DNA of 20,817 bases from Bacillota bacterium (GTDB lineage Bacteria; Bacillota; Clostridia; Clostridiales; Clostridiaceae), in NCBI GenBank assembly GCA_023435985.1, contig JAEZKY010000095.1, positions 1 through 20,817 of the forward strand, given 5' to 3'. Below are positions 14,641 to 20,817 of the stretch, piece after piece. Both the position numbers and the translations under genes were made by a program. How positions within the stretch are numbered: position 1 is the first letter of the stretch; the number at the start of each line of letters is the position of its first letter. The notes beneath the pieces are model-generated. The model was not told where the DNA came from and did no database searches. It saw only the letters and a list, made by a program, of their open reading frames with translations.

Positions 14641-15033
14641 ATGTTAATATGGAAAGAAGAATATTCAATCGGTATTGAATTAATAGATGAGCAGCATAAG
14701 CACTTATTTGAAATTGGAAATCAAGCATATGAATTAATAAAAAGTGAATTGCGTACAGATCAATACGATGAAGTTGTACAAATATTAGAGGACTTACGTC
14801 AATACACTAAATTTCATTTTCAAACTGAAGAAAACTATATGCTTAAGATTAATTCTGATCAATTACCCAGCCAGAAAATAGCTCATGGAGAATTTATAAA
14901 AAAAATATACAGTATTGATTTTAAAAAGTTTGATGGTGATGCTAAAAAGTATTTAGATGACATACTTTCTTTTATTCTAAATTGGATATTAGAGCACGTA
15001 CTACATAAAGATAAATTAATACTTAAAAAATAA
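14641..15033 (+). CDS. Bacteriohemerythrin with one iron-ligand His replaced by Gln
   Basis: A 130-aa four-helix O2-binding or O2-sensing di-iron protein. Start ATG 14641 has AAGGTG 8 bases upstream; the in-frame GTG at 14617 has no RBS. The N-terminus MLIWKEEYSIGIELIDEQHKHLF is diagnostic. Ligands located: His19 (DEQH), His59 and Glu63 (HFQTEE), His82 (HGEF), His119 and Asp124 (HVLHKD). The family normally has H-x3-H in the third helix; here the segment is QKIAHGEF, so the first of the pair is Gln78 (codon CAG). The preceding loop is also about three residues shorter than usual (DQLPS in place of a longer loop with YP). Such a change may alter iron affinity or O2 reactivity. Single gene with its own promoter. 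Confidence 0.9.
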   Translation: MLIWKEEYSIGIELIDEQHKHLFEIGNQAYELIKSELRTDQYDEVVQILEDLRQYTKFHFQTEENYMLKINSDQLPSQKIAHGEFIKKIYSIDFKKFDGDAKKYLDDILSFILNWILEHVLHKDKLILKK

Positions 15034-15169
15034 AGAGTAGAGTTAAAATATCAGCTTATTTTAAGGTAATATTTTTTCTATATATGAAAAATGTTTAAGT
15101 TATTACTATATCTTATATTATTGAAATGATTAATATTGTGGGAAGTGTGTTTAATTGTATATATTAATT

Positions 15170-15216
15170 AAATAAAGATAGACTCAGTATTTCGTGCTAG
15201 TCTATCTTTATTTTAT
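15170..15216. terminator. Bidirectional terminator between bacteriohemerythrin and bioY
   Basis: A perfect 15-bp stem (15170-15184 with 15199-15213) with a 14-base loop. T-rich sequence follows on both strands, suiting both converging units. Confidence 0.85.
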
Positions 15217-15235
15217 TAATAGAATTTATTTAATA

Positions 15236-15787
15236 TTAATCATATAAGCCAGCATTTACTAGTCTTCTTCTAATTTGAGGTCCTATTAAGGAAGAGATTA
15301 ATATTTTTATTATATCTCCAGGAACAAAAGGGATGACACCAGCAGATAAAGCTGCATTAAAAGGGATCTTTGCAACATATGCTAGCCAAGCAGTGCCAAA
15401 TAAGTATGTAACGATAGTACCTAATGTCATTCCTATAAAGCACATATAGATTTTATCTGAAAATCTATCAATAAATAAGCCACTTATAAATGCCATAAAA
15501 ATAAATCCAATCAAATAACCGCCTGTTGGTCCAGCTAGTTTGGCAAATCCGCCAGAAAATCCTGAAAATACTGGCAGCCCTATAACACCAATTAAAAGAT
15601 AAACTATGTAGCTAATAGTTCCTTTCTTTAACCCTAATGCATATATTGCAATATAAATTACTAGATTAGTCAATGAAATTGGTACTAGTCCAATTGGAAG
15701 TGAAAGCGGTCCTAAGACGCAAGTTACAGCTGTCATTACAGCAATTAGAGTCAATTGACGAGTACTAATTTTATTTGTGTTTTCCAT
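15236..15787 (-). CDS. bioY: Biotin transporter BioY (ECF S component)
   Basis: A 183-aa membrane protein with about six hydrophobic helices. Family features are the N-terminal ISTRQLTLIAVMTAVTCVLGPLSLPIG, VPISLTNLVIYIAIYALG, LLIGVIGLPVFSGFSGGFAKLAGPTGGYLIGF and the late PGDIIKILISSLIGPQIRRRL. BioY binds biotin at the membrane and works alone or with an ECF energizing module. It follows bioB by 38 bases in the same orientation, with RBS AAGGAG, so the two are one biotin operon under the BirA operator upstream of bioB. Length is typical. Confidence 0.95.
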   Translation of the reverse strand: MENTNKISTRQLTLIAVMTAVTCVLGPLSLPIGLVPISLTNLVIYIAIYALGLKKGTISYIVYLLIGVIGLPVFSGFSGGFAKLAGPTGGYLIGFIFMAFISGLFIDRFSDKIYMCFIGMTLGTIVTYLFGTAWLAYVAKIPFNAALSAGVIPFVPGDIIKILISSLIGPQIRRRLVNAGLYD

Positions 15788-15825
15788 AATTTAAGTCTCC
15801 TTATAATTTTGTATTAAATGTCATT

Positions 15826-16782
15826 TTATTTTTCAATGTTAAAGCCAAGGTCTGCTAGCATAATTTTATCTTGGTATGTATTATTTCCTACAGTAGTCAA
15901 CATATCTCCAGTAATTGTTGCATTGGCACCAGAACAGAAGATTCTTTTGCCACCATCTTGAAAATAACTTCTCCCAGCAGCCATACGGATATATGATGTT
16001 GGATTTATGTAACGAAAAATTGCTATTGTACGTAAAATATCTTCTATAGAAATTCTTTTTACAGTTTCTAAAGGAGTGCCTTTTATAGGCATTAATACAT
16101 TAATTGGTATTGATACAACATTAAGTTCGTATAAACTCACGGCCATGTCAATTCTGTCTTCCCAAGTTTCACCCATTCCTATTATTCCCCCAGAACAAAC
16201 TTTAAGTCCAACCTTTTGAGCTAGTTTAATTTCTCTTATCTTGTCCTCGTAGGAATGTGTAGTACAGATATTGTGAAAGTTTCTTTTTGAAGTTTCAATG
16301 TTTGAATGATACATTGTGACTCCGGCTTCTTTTAAACGAATAAATTCTTCTTCCGATAGAAAGCCATGTGAAGCACATAAATTTATTGAACATTCTTCTT
16401 TCATTCTTTTATAAGCTTGTACAGCTTTATCAAAATCTGCACCATTTAAGGATCTTCCTGCTGTTACGATAGAATAACGATGAACACCATTCATTTCATT
16501 TCGTTTGCAATCTTCTATAATTATGTCTTGGTCTAAGAAGCCATACTCTTTAATTTCAGTATTATGGTGAGCGGATTGAGCACAGAATTTACAGTTTTCA
16601 CTGCACCCACCGCTGCGTCCGTTAATTATGGTGCAAAGATCAACTTTATCGCCACATAATTCTTTACGAATTTTATCAGCTCCCATGCATAGTTCTTCTA
16701 AATCTGTAGTTAGCAAGAAGTCTAAGTCATCATTTTTGTTTAAGCGTCTGCCGTCTATAATCTCTTTGGTTAGTTCTATCAT
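15826..16782 (-). CDS. bioB: Biotin synthase BioB
   Basis: A 318-aa radical-SAM enzyme that inserts sulfur into dethiobiotin to form biotin. The [4Fe-4S] SAM-binding cysteines are C60-x3-C64-x2-C67 (GGCSENCKFCAQS). Other family motifs are HRYSIVTAGRSLNG, INLCASHGFL, MYHSNIETS, VCSGGIIGMGETWEDRI, PINVLMPIKGTPL and AAGRSYFQDGGKRIFCSGANATITGDMLTT. The auxiliary cluster ligands fit the family. Length is typical. Start ATG has AGGGAG at normal spacing. No bioA, bioD or bioF lies in the window, so the cell may finish biotin from an imported late precursor or have those genes elsewhere. Repressed by BirA-biotin, judging from the operator. Confidence 0.97.
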   Translation of the reverse strand: MIELTKEIIDGRRLNKNDDLDFLLTTDLEELCMGADKIRKELCGDKVDLCTIINGRSGGCSENCKFCAQSAHHNTEIKEYGFLDQDIIIEDCKRNEMNGVHRYSIVTAGRSLNGADFDKAVQAYKRMKEECSINLCASHGFLSEEEFIRLKEAGVTMYHSNIETSKRNFHNICTTHSYEDKIREIKLAQKVGLKVCSGGIIGMGETWEDRIDMAVSLYELNVVSIPINVLMPIKGTPLETVKRISIEDILRTIAIFRYINPTSYIRMAAGRSYFQDGGKRIFCSGANATITGDMLTTVGNNTYQDKIMLADLGFNIEK

Positions 16783-16825
16783 ATTTATTCACTCCCTAAC
16801 TAATTTCCAAAATGAATTTAAATTA

Positions 16826-16854
16826 AGTATAGTATTTGATTGATATATTGTCAA
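16826..16854 (-). promoter_or_regulatory. Sigma-A promoter of the bioB-bioY operon
   Basis: On the minus strand, TTGACA (16854-16849), a 17-base spacer and TATACT (16831-16826) form a near-consensus promoter 43 bases upstream of bioB. Confidence 0.85.
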
Positions 16855-16879
16855 CTATGTTTTTAAATATGGTTAACAA
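16848..16879. promoter_or_regulatory. BirA (biotin repressor) operator
   Basis: TTGTCAAC (16848-16855) and GTTAACAA (16872-16879) form an imperfect inverted repeat with a 16-base spacer, matching the BirA box TTGTTAAC-N14-16-GTTAACAA. The proximal half-site covers the -35 of the bioB promoter, so occupancy by biotinyl-AMP-BirA should block RNA polymerase. Confidence 0.88.
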
Positions 16880-16991
16880 TTATTATAAGACTATGTGTAG
16901 AGCGATGAATCAGATATTTATATAGAAATGCTTAAAAACTGTTTTTATAAGTAGAATTAGGAAAGATAATGAAGGAGCATTATTTGCGATA

Positions 16992-17030
16992 TTACCCTCT
17001 ATATAAGAAAATTACTTATACAGAGGGTAA
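16992..17030. terminator. Hairpin downstream of the glycosyltransferase
   Basis: A 16-base arm (16992-17007) pairs with 17015-17030 with one A-C mismatch around a 7-base loop, 23 bases past the gene's stop on the minus strand. No clear T run follows. Confidence 0.6.
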
Positions 17031-17053
17031 GCATATTACAATTTGTTATATAA

Positions 17054-18271
17054 TTAAACAGTAGTTTTTAAATTAAGGATTTCATGAACACCATTTTTAT
17101 ATCCACCAGCATCTCTTAAAGATTCACCAATTTTTTTGCTGTTTATTTTAAAATCACTATTAGAAAGAACTTTGGTTACTGAATGGTTTAGTATCTTAGG
17201 GGTGATCTCATTTTTATCAAGAACAATTCCAGCACCAAGTTCAGCAACTCTATTAGCTACAAAGGGCTGATCCACAGATTGAGGAATAAGAATAAGTGGG
17301 ATATCGTAATATAGACCTTCATTTGTACTATTCATACCCCCATGAGTAATAAAAATATCAGAATGTTTTAATATTTCAAGCTGTGGTACATAATTACGGA
17401 CAATAAAGTTTGATGGAATATCGCCTAAAGTAGCAATATCAGTATTTTTACCCACAGACATAACAACTTTGACATCCATATTACTAAAAGCTTTAAAGCA
17501 GTTTTCGTAAAAATCTATAGAATTATTGAATATTGTTCCTAAGGAGATATAAACAATCTTTTGATTGTCATTTTTTAGGTCGATAGTAATGTCCTCGTTC
17601 CTATTAATTATAGATGGGCCAATAAATTTATAGCTCTCATCAAAGTTATCTCCATAAGGCTGAAAATATCTAGAAGTGTATACGAGGTTAATCATACCTC
17701 TTTTTGTGAATCCATTGGAGAAATCAGGGAAGTTAATATTATATTTTTCCTTCAGTTCACTTATAAAGTTCTTATAAGTTGAGCTATTTAAAATTTCTTT
17801 TATTTTAGGCTTAAAGCCTTGAAATCTATCTTTAAGTCCATCAGAAAGTGGCGATTTAAAAGCATTTTCTATTAGCTCTTTATTTATGGCAAAAGTACTG
17901 GTTGAAGTGATTGTAGGAATCTCTAGTGCTTTTCCTATTTCCTCACCTAAAATGAATGATGAATCATAAATAACATAATCATATTTCTCATTTGCATTAA
18001 AAACGACTTCAATTATTTCTTTAAATGTGTTTAAAGCGTTTAATAAACCTTCATTGCTTTCCAAATCTAGTCCACAATTAATAAAATTCGAGACATTAAA
18101 TGAATTTTGATGTCCAAAAAATTTAGCACCTGTTTTCTCGATTTTATCTCTAAATTCTTCACCAGCTATGTATGTAACATTTTCTCCGCTATTAATTAAT
18201 TCTTGTACTATACCTATGGTTGGATTAATATGTCCATGACCTAACATATTTATAAACAATGCAGTTGACAT
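17054..18271 (-). CDS. MGT-family (YjiC-like) macrolide-type glycosyltransferase
   Basis: A 405-aa GT1/GT-B fold enzyme that moves a sugar from a UDP-sugar to a small lipophilic acceptor. The acceptor-binding N-terminal half starts STALFINMLGHGHINPT, with catalytic His of GHGH around residues 12-14. The C-terminal donor half has VYISLGTIFNN, FIVRNYVPQLEILKHSDIFITHGGMNSTNEGLYYDIPLILIPQSVDQPFVANRVAELGAGI, the family's donor signature (HGG...E...P...DQ). Length is typical. Relatives modify macrolides or flavonoids; the acceptor here cannot be read. Start has AAGGAGTGAT upstream. It is monocistronic; a structured RNA with its own terminator lies about 190 bases upstream on the same strand and could be a leader. 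Confidence 0.9.
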   Translation of the reverse strand: MSTALFINMLGHGHINPTIGIVQELINSGENVTYIAGEEFRDKIEKTGAKFFGHQNSFNVSNFINCGLDLESNEGLLNALNTFKEIIEVVFNANEKYDYVIYDSSFILGEEIGKALEIPTITSTSTFAINKELIENAFKSPLSDGLKDRFQGFKPKIKEILNSSTYKNFISELKEKYNINFPDFSNGFTKRGMINLVYTSRYFQPYGDNFDESYKFIGPSIINRNEDITIDLKNDNQKIVYISLGTIFNNSIDFYENCFKAFSNMDVKVVMSVGKNTDIATLGDIPSNFIVRNYVPQLEILKHSDIFITHGGMNSTNEGLYYDIPLILIPQSVDQPFVANRVAELGAGIVLDKNEITPKILNHSVTKVLSNSDFKINSKKIGESLRDAGGYKNGVHEILNLKTTV

Positions 18272-18460
18272 TTATATCACTCCTTCACTTAAGCATATTT
18301 AATTGCCATATGAATAAATCTATTATCTTTTAATATTTTGATACAAGAAGTTCATAATATGTGTTGTATATTTTAGAGAATTTGGATTTCGCTAATAAGA
18401 AAATATAATTTTAAAATTAATGTAATTATAAGTATCTTACATTAAAACAAACAATTTAAG

Positions 18461-18493
18461 CAAAAAAATAAAGCCAATACTTTAAAAGTATTG
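18461..18493 (-). terminator. Terminator of the minus-strand RNA
   Basis: CAATACTTT/AAAGTATTG arms (18493-18475 on the minus strand, 9 bases each side of one central base) are followed after GCTTTA by seven Ts (18468-18462). Confidence 0.8.
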
Positions 18494-18690
18494 ACTAAAT
18501 CTTTCGAAACATTATATCCAAAATACCGGTACTCTAATTTTGACGCCTATCTCTCGATAGGTGGGTGCCCTCACAGATGTTTCAATCGCCTTCAATGCCG
18601 AACAAAAGGACTCACAAGAAAGTACATTTCTTCATCTAAATATTGAACTCCCAAAATGTAAATGTAGGTTCAAAATAAGAGCTTAACGAA
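18462..18690 (-). ncRNA. Structured non-coding RNA, 6S-like candidate (or leader RNA)
   Basis: On the minus strand, a TAGAAT at 18697-18692 could start an RNA near 18685. CTCTTATTTTGA (18681-18670) near its 5' end pairs with TCAAAATTAGAG (18543-18532) near its 3' end, with one mismatch, closing a domain of about 150 bases. Inside are CCTATC-GAGA-GATAGG (18558-18543), a GNRA-loop hairpin, plus AGATG/CATCT pairing and motifs GTGAGTCC and GGGCACCCACCT, which I associate with Firmicute 6S RNA. A terminator with seven Ts ends it at 18462. The long closed stem is 6S-like, but no search was possible. As an alternative, it may be an attenuator leader for the glycosyltransferase 190 bases downstream. 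Confidence 0.5.
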
Positions 18691-18904
18691 TATTCTAGAA
18701 ATAATAACCAAAATCATCTACAAAGTAGCTGTTTTCTTGATGTGAGATTATAATAACATATTTGAAATTTTCATGCAAGTAATAATTTTATAGAAATTTA
18801 AACCAAAACAATTATTATGTAGATAACTGTTAATAGTTTAAATCTTTTATGAAATGAATTTTATAATTTAAATAGGAATAAATTATTAACACATATTAAA
18901 AACT

Positions 18905-18927
18905 AATACTAAATATAATTTAGTATT
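18905..18927 (+). promoter_or_regulatory. Inverted repeat centred on a TATAAT upstream of aspD
   Basis: AATACTAAA (18905-18913) and TTTAGTATT (18919-18927) are perfect 9-base arms around TATAA, and the -10-like TATAAT is 18914-18919. A repressor bound here would cover the start region. No good -35 at 17 bases was found. The RBS AAGGAG (18931-18936) follows. Confidence 0.45.
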
Positions 18928-18943
18928 GTTAAGGAGTTTTATT

Positions 18944-20572
18944 ATGGATATTAAAAATGTTCAACGACAAGAAATAGAAAAAGTATATGGTAAAATCAGT
19001 CCGTTTGAGTTTAAAAATAAGTTAATAGACCTCGCTGAAGGGCAGAGGAAAAAAAGTGCTAGTACATTATTAAATGCAGGGAGGGGAAATCCTAATTGGA
19101 TAGCAGCAACACCTCGAGAGGCGTTTTTTGTTTTTGGTATCTTTGCAGTTGAAGAAAGCAGGAAAGTATGCAATGAGGGTGATTTGGCAGGAATGCCAGA
19201 TAAAAGAGGAATAGCTGAAAGATTTTATAATTTTTTAGAAAAGCATAAAGACATGCCTGGAACAACTCTTTTAAAAAATATAATCGATTATGGAATTAAA
19301 GAGCAAGGATTTAATGCTGATGAATGGGTATTTGAACTATCTGATGGAATTATTGGGGATGATTATCCAGTACCAGATAGGATGCTAATTCATGCTGAAA
19401 AAATTGAACACGAATATCTTGTACAGGAACTTTGTTATAATAAACCGCCTACAGGAAGATTTAATATTTTTGCTGTAGAGGGAGCTACAGCAGCAATGTG
19501 TTATATATTTGACAGCTTAATAGCTAATGAATTGCTACAGCATGGTGATAAGATAGCACTGATGGTTCCTGTTTTTACACCTTATCTTGAAATACCGCAT
19601 CTTCCTCGGTATAATTTTGAGGTTATACATATTAATGCTAGTGAACTTACAAAGGATGGAACACATACCTGGCAATATCCTGAAGAAGAATTAGATAAGC
19701 TTAAAGATCCTCAAATAAAGGCTTTATTTGTTGTTAATCCAAGTAATCCACCTTCAGTTGCCATTAAACCAGAAAGTGTTAAGCAGTTAGTACACATAGT
19801 AAAAGAATATAATCAAGATTTAATGATTATTTCAGATGATGTGTATAGTACCTTTGTTAATGGATTTCGTTCATTAATGGCAGATTTACCTTATAATACA
19901 ATAGGAGTTTATTCTTTCTCAAAATATTTTGGAGTAACTGGCTGGCGTCTTGGGACTATTGCACTTTACGAAGAAAATGTTTTTGATGAACTATTAATGA
20001 AAGTGCCAGAAGACAAGAAAATTGAGTTGAAGCAGCGCTATGGAGCACTATCTACTGAGGTAGAGGATATAAAATTTATAGATAGGATTGTAGCAGATAG
20101 CAGACAGGTTGCACTAAATCATACAGCTGGATTATCAACACCACAGCAGATTCAAATGGTTTTCTTTTGTGCATTTGCTCTTCTTGATAAAGAAAATAGA
20201 TATAAGAATCAAACAAAAGATATTTGCAGGAGAAGACAAAAACTCTTGTTTAAGGGCCTAGGTTTGGGTTTGAGGGAAGATCCTTATGATGCTGCTTATT
20301 ATACAGAATTTGATTTGTTAGAATGGGCTACCTGCTATTATGGAAAAGAATTTGGTGAGTATCTTCAAAAAAATTATAAACCTGTAGACATTTTATATAG
20401 ATTAGCAGAAGAATCTTCTATAGTGCTTTTAAGTGGTGGAGGATTTAAAGGGCCTGAGTGGTCAATTAGAATTTCTCTAGCAAATCTTAATGACTATGCA
20501 TACTCAAAAATTGGAGAAGCACTTCATAAGATATTAGAGGAATATGTACGCTCGTGGGAAAATAAAAACTAA
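18944..20572 (+). CDS. aspD: Aspartate 4-decarboxylase / aspartate aminotransferase
   Basis: A 542-aa PLP enzyme of the bifunctional AspD family, converting L-aspartate to L-alanine and CO2 with side aspartate-transaminase activity. ATG 18944 is preferred over the TTG at 18926 because AAGGAG (18931-18936) precedes it. Features: NAGRGNPNWIAATPREAF (about 44-61), long family-specific N-terminal insert, VNPSNPP (Asn265), SDDVYSTF (Asp298/299, Tyr301), PLP lysine Lys327 in SFSKYFGVTGWRLG, and the substrate-carboxylate Arg509 in WSIRISLAN. Length fits AspD (about 530-546) and is much longer than ordinary aspartate aminotransferases. The Asp:Ala antiporter AspT, which can pair with AspD for proton-motive energy, is not in the window. 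Single gene with a terminator. Confidence 0.94.
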   Translation: MDIKNVQRQEIEKVYGKISPFEFKNKLIDLAEGQRKKSASTLLNAGRGNPNWIAATPREAFFVFGIFAVEESRKVCNEGDLAGMPDKRGIAERFYNFLEKHKDMPGTTLLKNIIDYGIKEQGFNADEWVFELSDGIIGDDYPVPDRMLIHAEKIEHEYLVQELCYNKPPTGRFNIFAVEGATAAMCYIFDSLIANELLQHGDKIALMVPVFTPYLEIPHLPRYNFEVIHINASELTKDGTHTWQYPEEELDKLKDPQIKALFVVNPSNPPSVAIKPESVKQLVHIVKEYNQDLMIISDDVYSTFVNGFRSLMADLPYNTIGVYSFSKYFGVTGWRLGTIALYEENVFDELLMKVPEDKKIELKQRYGALSTEVEDIKFIDRIVADSRQVALNHTAGLSTPQQIQMVFFCAFALLDKENRYKNQTKDICRRRQKLLFKGLGLGLREDPYDAAYYTEFDLLEWATCYYGKEFGEYLQKNYKPVDILYRLAEESSIVLLSGGGFKGPEWSIRISLANLNDYAYSKIGEALHKILEEYVRSWENKN

Positions 20573-20581
20573 AACGAATAG

Positions 20582-20638
20582 AAGGCTATAAATATTTGAG
20601 ATTATTTAACTTAAATATTTATAGTCTTTTATTTTATA
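20582..20638 (+). terminator. Intrinsic terminator after aspD
   Basis: A 16-base arm (20582-20597) pairs with 20613-20628 with one G-U pair, followed by TTATTTTA. Confidence 0.85.
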
Positions 20639-20681
20639 TATTGAGATGATTTATGTTAATTAATAGGTTAAGGCACATGAA

Positions 20682-20817
20682 AATAAATAGCAAGTCCAAA
20701 GTTGCCATGGATATTTTTCATCAGGCAAGAAGACAAATTGCCCTCATAGCGGGCTATTAGGTTAATTTGTCGCCGTAGGATGATGGAAAATAGGCTGGCA
20801 AATGGACTTATTATTTA
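20682..20817. repeat. Long imperfect palindromic element, possibly multi-copy (reaches window end)
   Basis: Successive helices fold the whole stretch into one hairpin: AGTCCA/TGGACT (20693-20698, 20803-20808), TTGCC/GGCAA (20702-20706, 20797-20801), TATTTT/AAAATA (20712-20717, 20787-20792), CATC/GATG (20719-20722, 20779-20782), GACAAATT/AATTTGTC (20732-20739, 20764-20771) and CCC/GGG (20741-20743, 20751-20753). It is richer in G+C than its flanks and has no ORF. It looks like a MITE or REP-type clostridial repeat, or a structured RNA. It probably extends past the window. No second copy was seen here. Confidence 0.6.

Larger units (their letters stand above)
18272..18943. other. 672-base intergenic region with a minus-strand structured RNA
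   Basis: No ORF is supported. The central part (18690-18462, minus) is a structured RNA described separately, markedly richer in G+C than its flanks. The stretch 18272-18460 is AT-rich leader of the glycosyltransferase. The stretch 18700-18943 is AT-rich upstream sequence of aspD ending in an inverted repeat over a TATAAT. Confidence 0.55.

Noticed and set aside
18462..18690. T-box leader for the glycosyltransferase
   Set aside because: The conserved T-box sequence (AGGGTGGNACCGCG type) is absent; GGGCACCC only superficially resembles it.
1..20817. CRISPR arrays, tRNA or rRNA genes, prophage or transposase genes
   Set aside because: No regularly spaced direct repeats, cloverleaf or rRNA sequence, and no transposase or phage structural ORFs were seen.

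Overview
The window is strongly AT-rich. It carries well-formed AGGAGG-type ribosome binding sites, several TTG and GTG starts, intrinsic terminators and sigma-A promoters. Together with a Spo0E-like sporulation protein, a BirA-type operator and clostridial versions of a siroheme reductase and an aspartate 4-decarboxylase, this points to a Clostridium, most likely the solventogenic C. beijerinckii-like group. The species is inferred from general protein character only. The region looks chromosomal, made of short transcription units with no prophage or large island.

Layout, left half: the 3' part of an HD-domain protein (1-555), a ComEC-like metallo-beta-lactamase lipoprotein (703-1620), a one-pass membrane protein with TPR-like ends (1904-3016), a sugar O-acetyltransferase (3203-3814), a PIN-domain protein (4006-4461), and a small two-helix membrane protein (4638-4937) converging on a methyl-accepting chemotaxis protein (6703-4988, minus). 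A 413-base divergent promoter region leads to a FimB/FimE-sized tyrosine recombinase (7117-7713). Then come a siroheme nitrite/sulfite reductase (9434-7884, minus), a NUDIX hydrolase (9651-10232) and an ECF transporter S component (10437-11036).

Layout, right half: a purine riboswitch (11433-11506) sits directly in front of a COG2509-type FAD-dependent dehydrogenase (11540-12946). Next are a Spo0E-like small protein (13346-13146, minus), a structure-rich 650-base intergenic region, an unrecognised 104-aa protein (13998-14312) and a bacteriohemerythrin lacking one iron-ligand histidine (14641-15033). A bioB-bioY biotin operon (16782-15236, minus) follows, under a sigma-A promoter overlapped by a BirA operator. 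After it are a macrolide-type glycosyltransferase (18271-17054, minus), a structured minus-strand RNA with its own terminator (18690-18462; 6S-like or a leader), aspartate 4-decarboxylase aspD (18944-20572), and a long imperfect palindromic repeat that runs to the window end.

The genes do not form one pathway. Themes are redox and oxygen biology (siroheme reductase, FAD dehydrogenase, bacteriohemerythrin), vitamin or cofactor uptake (ECF S component, BioY), sensing (MCP, Spo0E-like) and RNA-level regulation. The most notable items are the purine riboswitch with an irregular P3 arm in front of an oxidoreductase rather than a purine gene, the minus-strand structured RNA, the hemerythrin with a His-to-Gln ligand change, and the recombinase with Lys in place of the second catalytic Arg.
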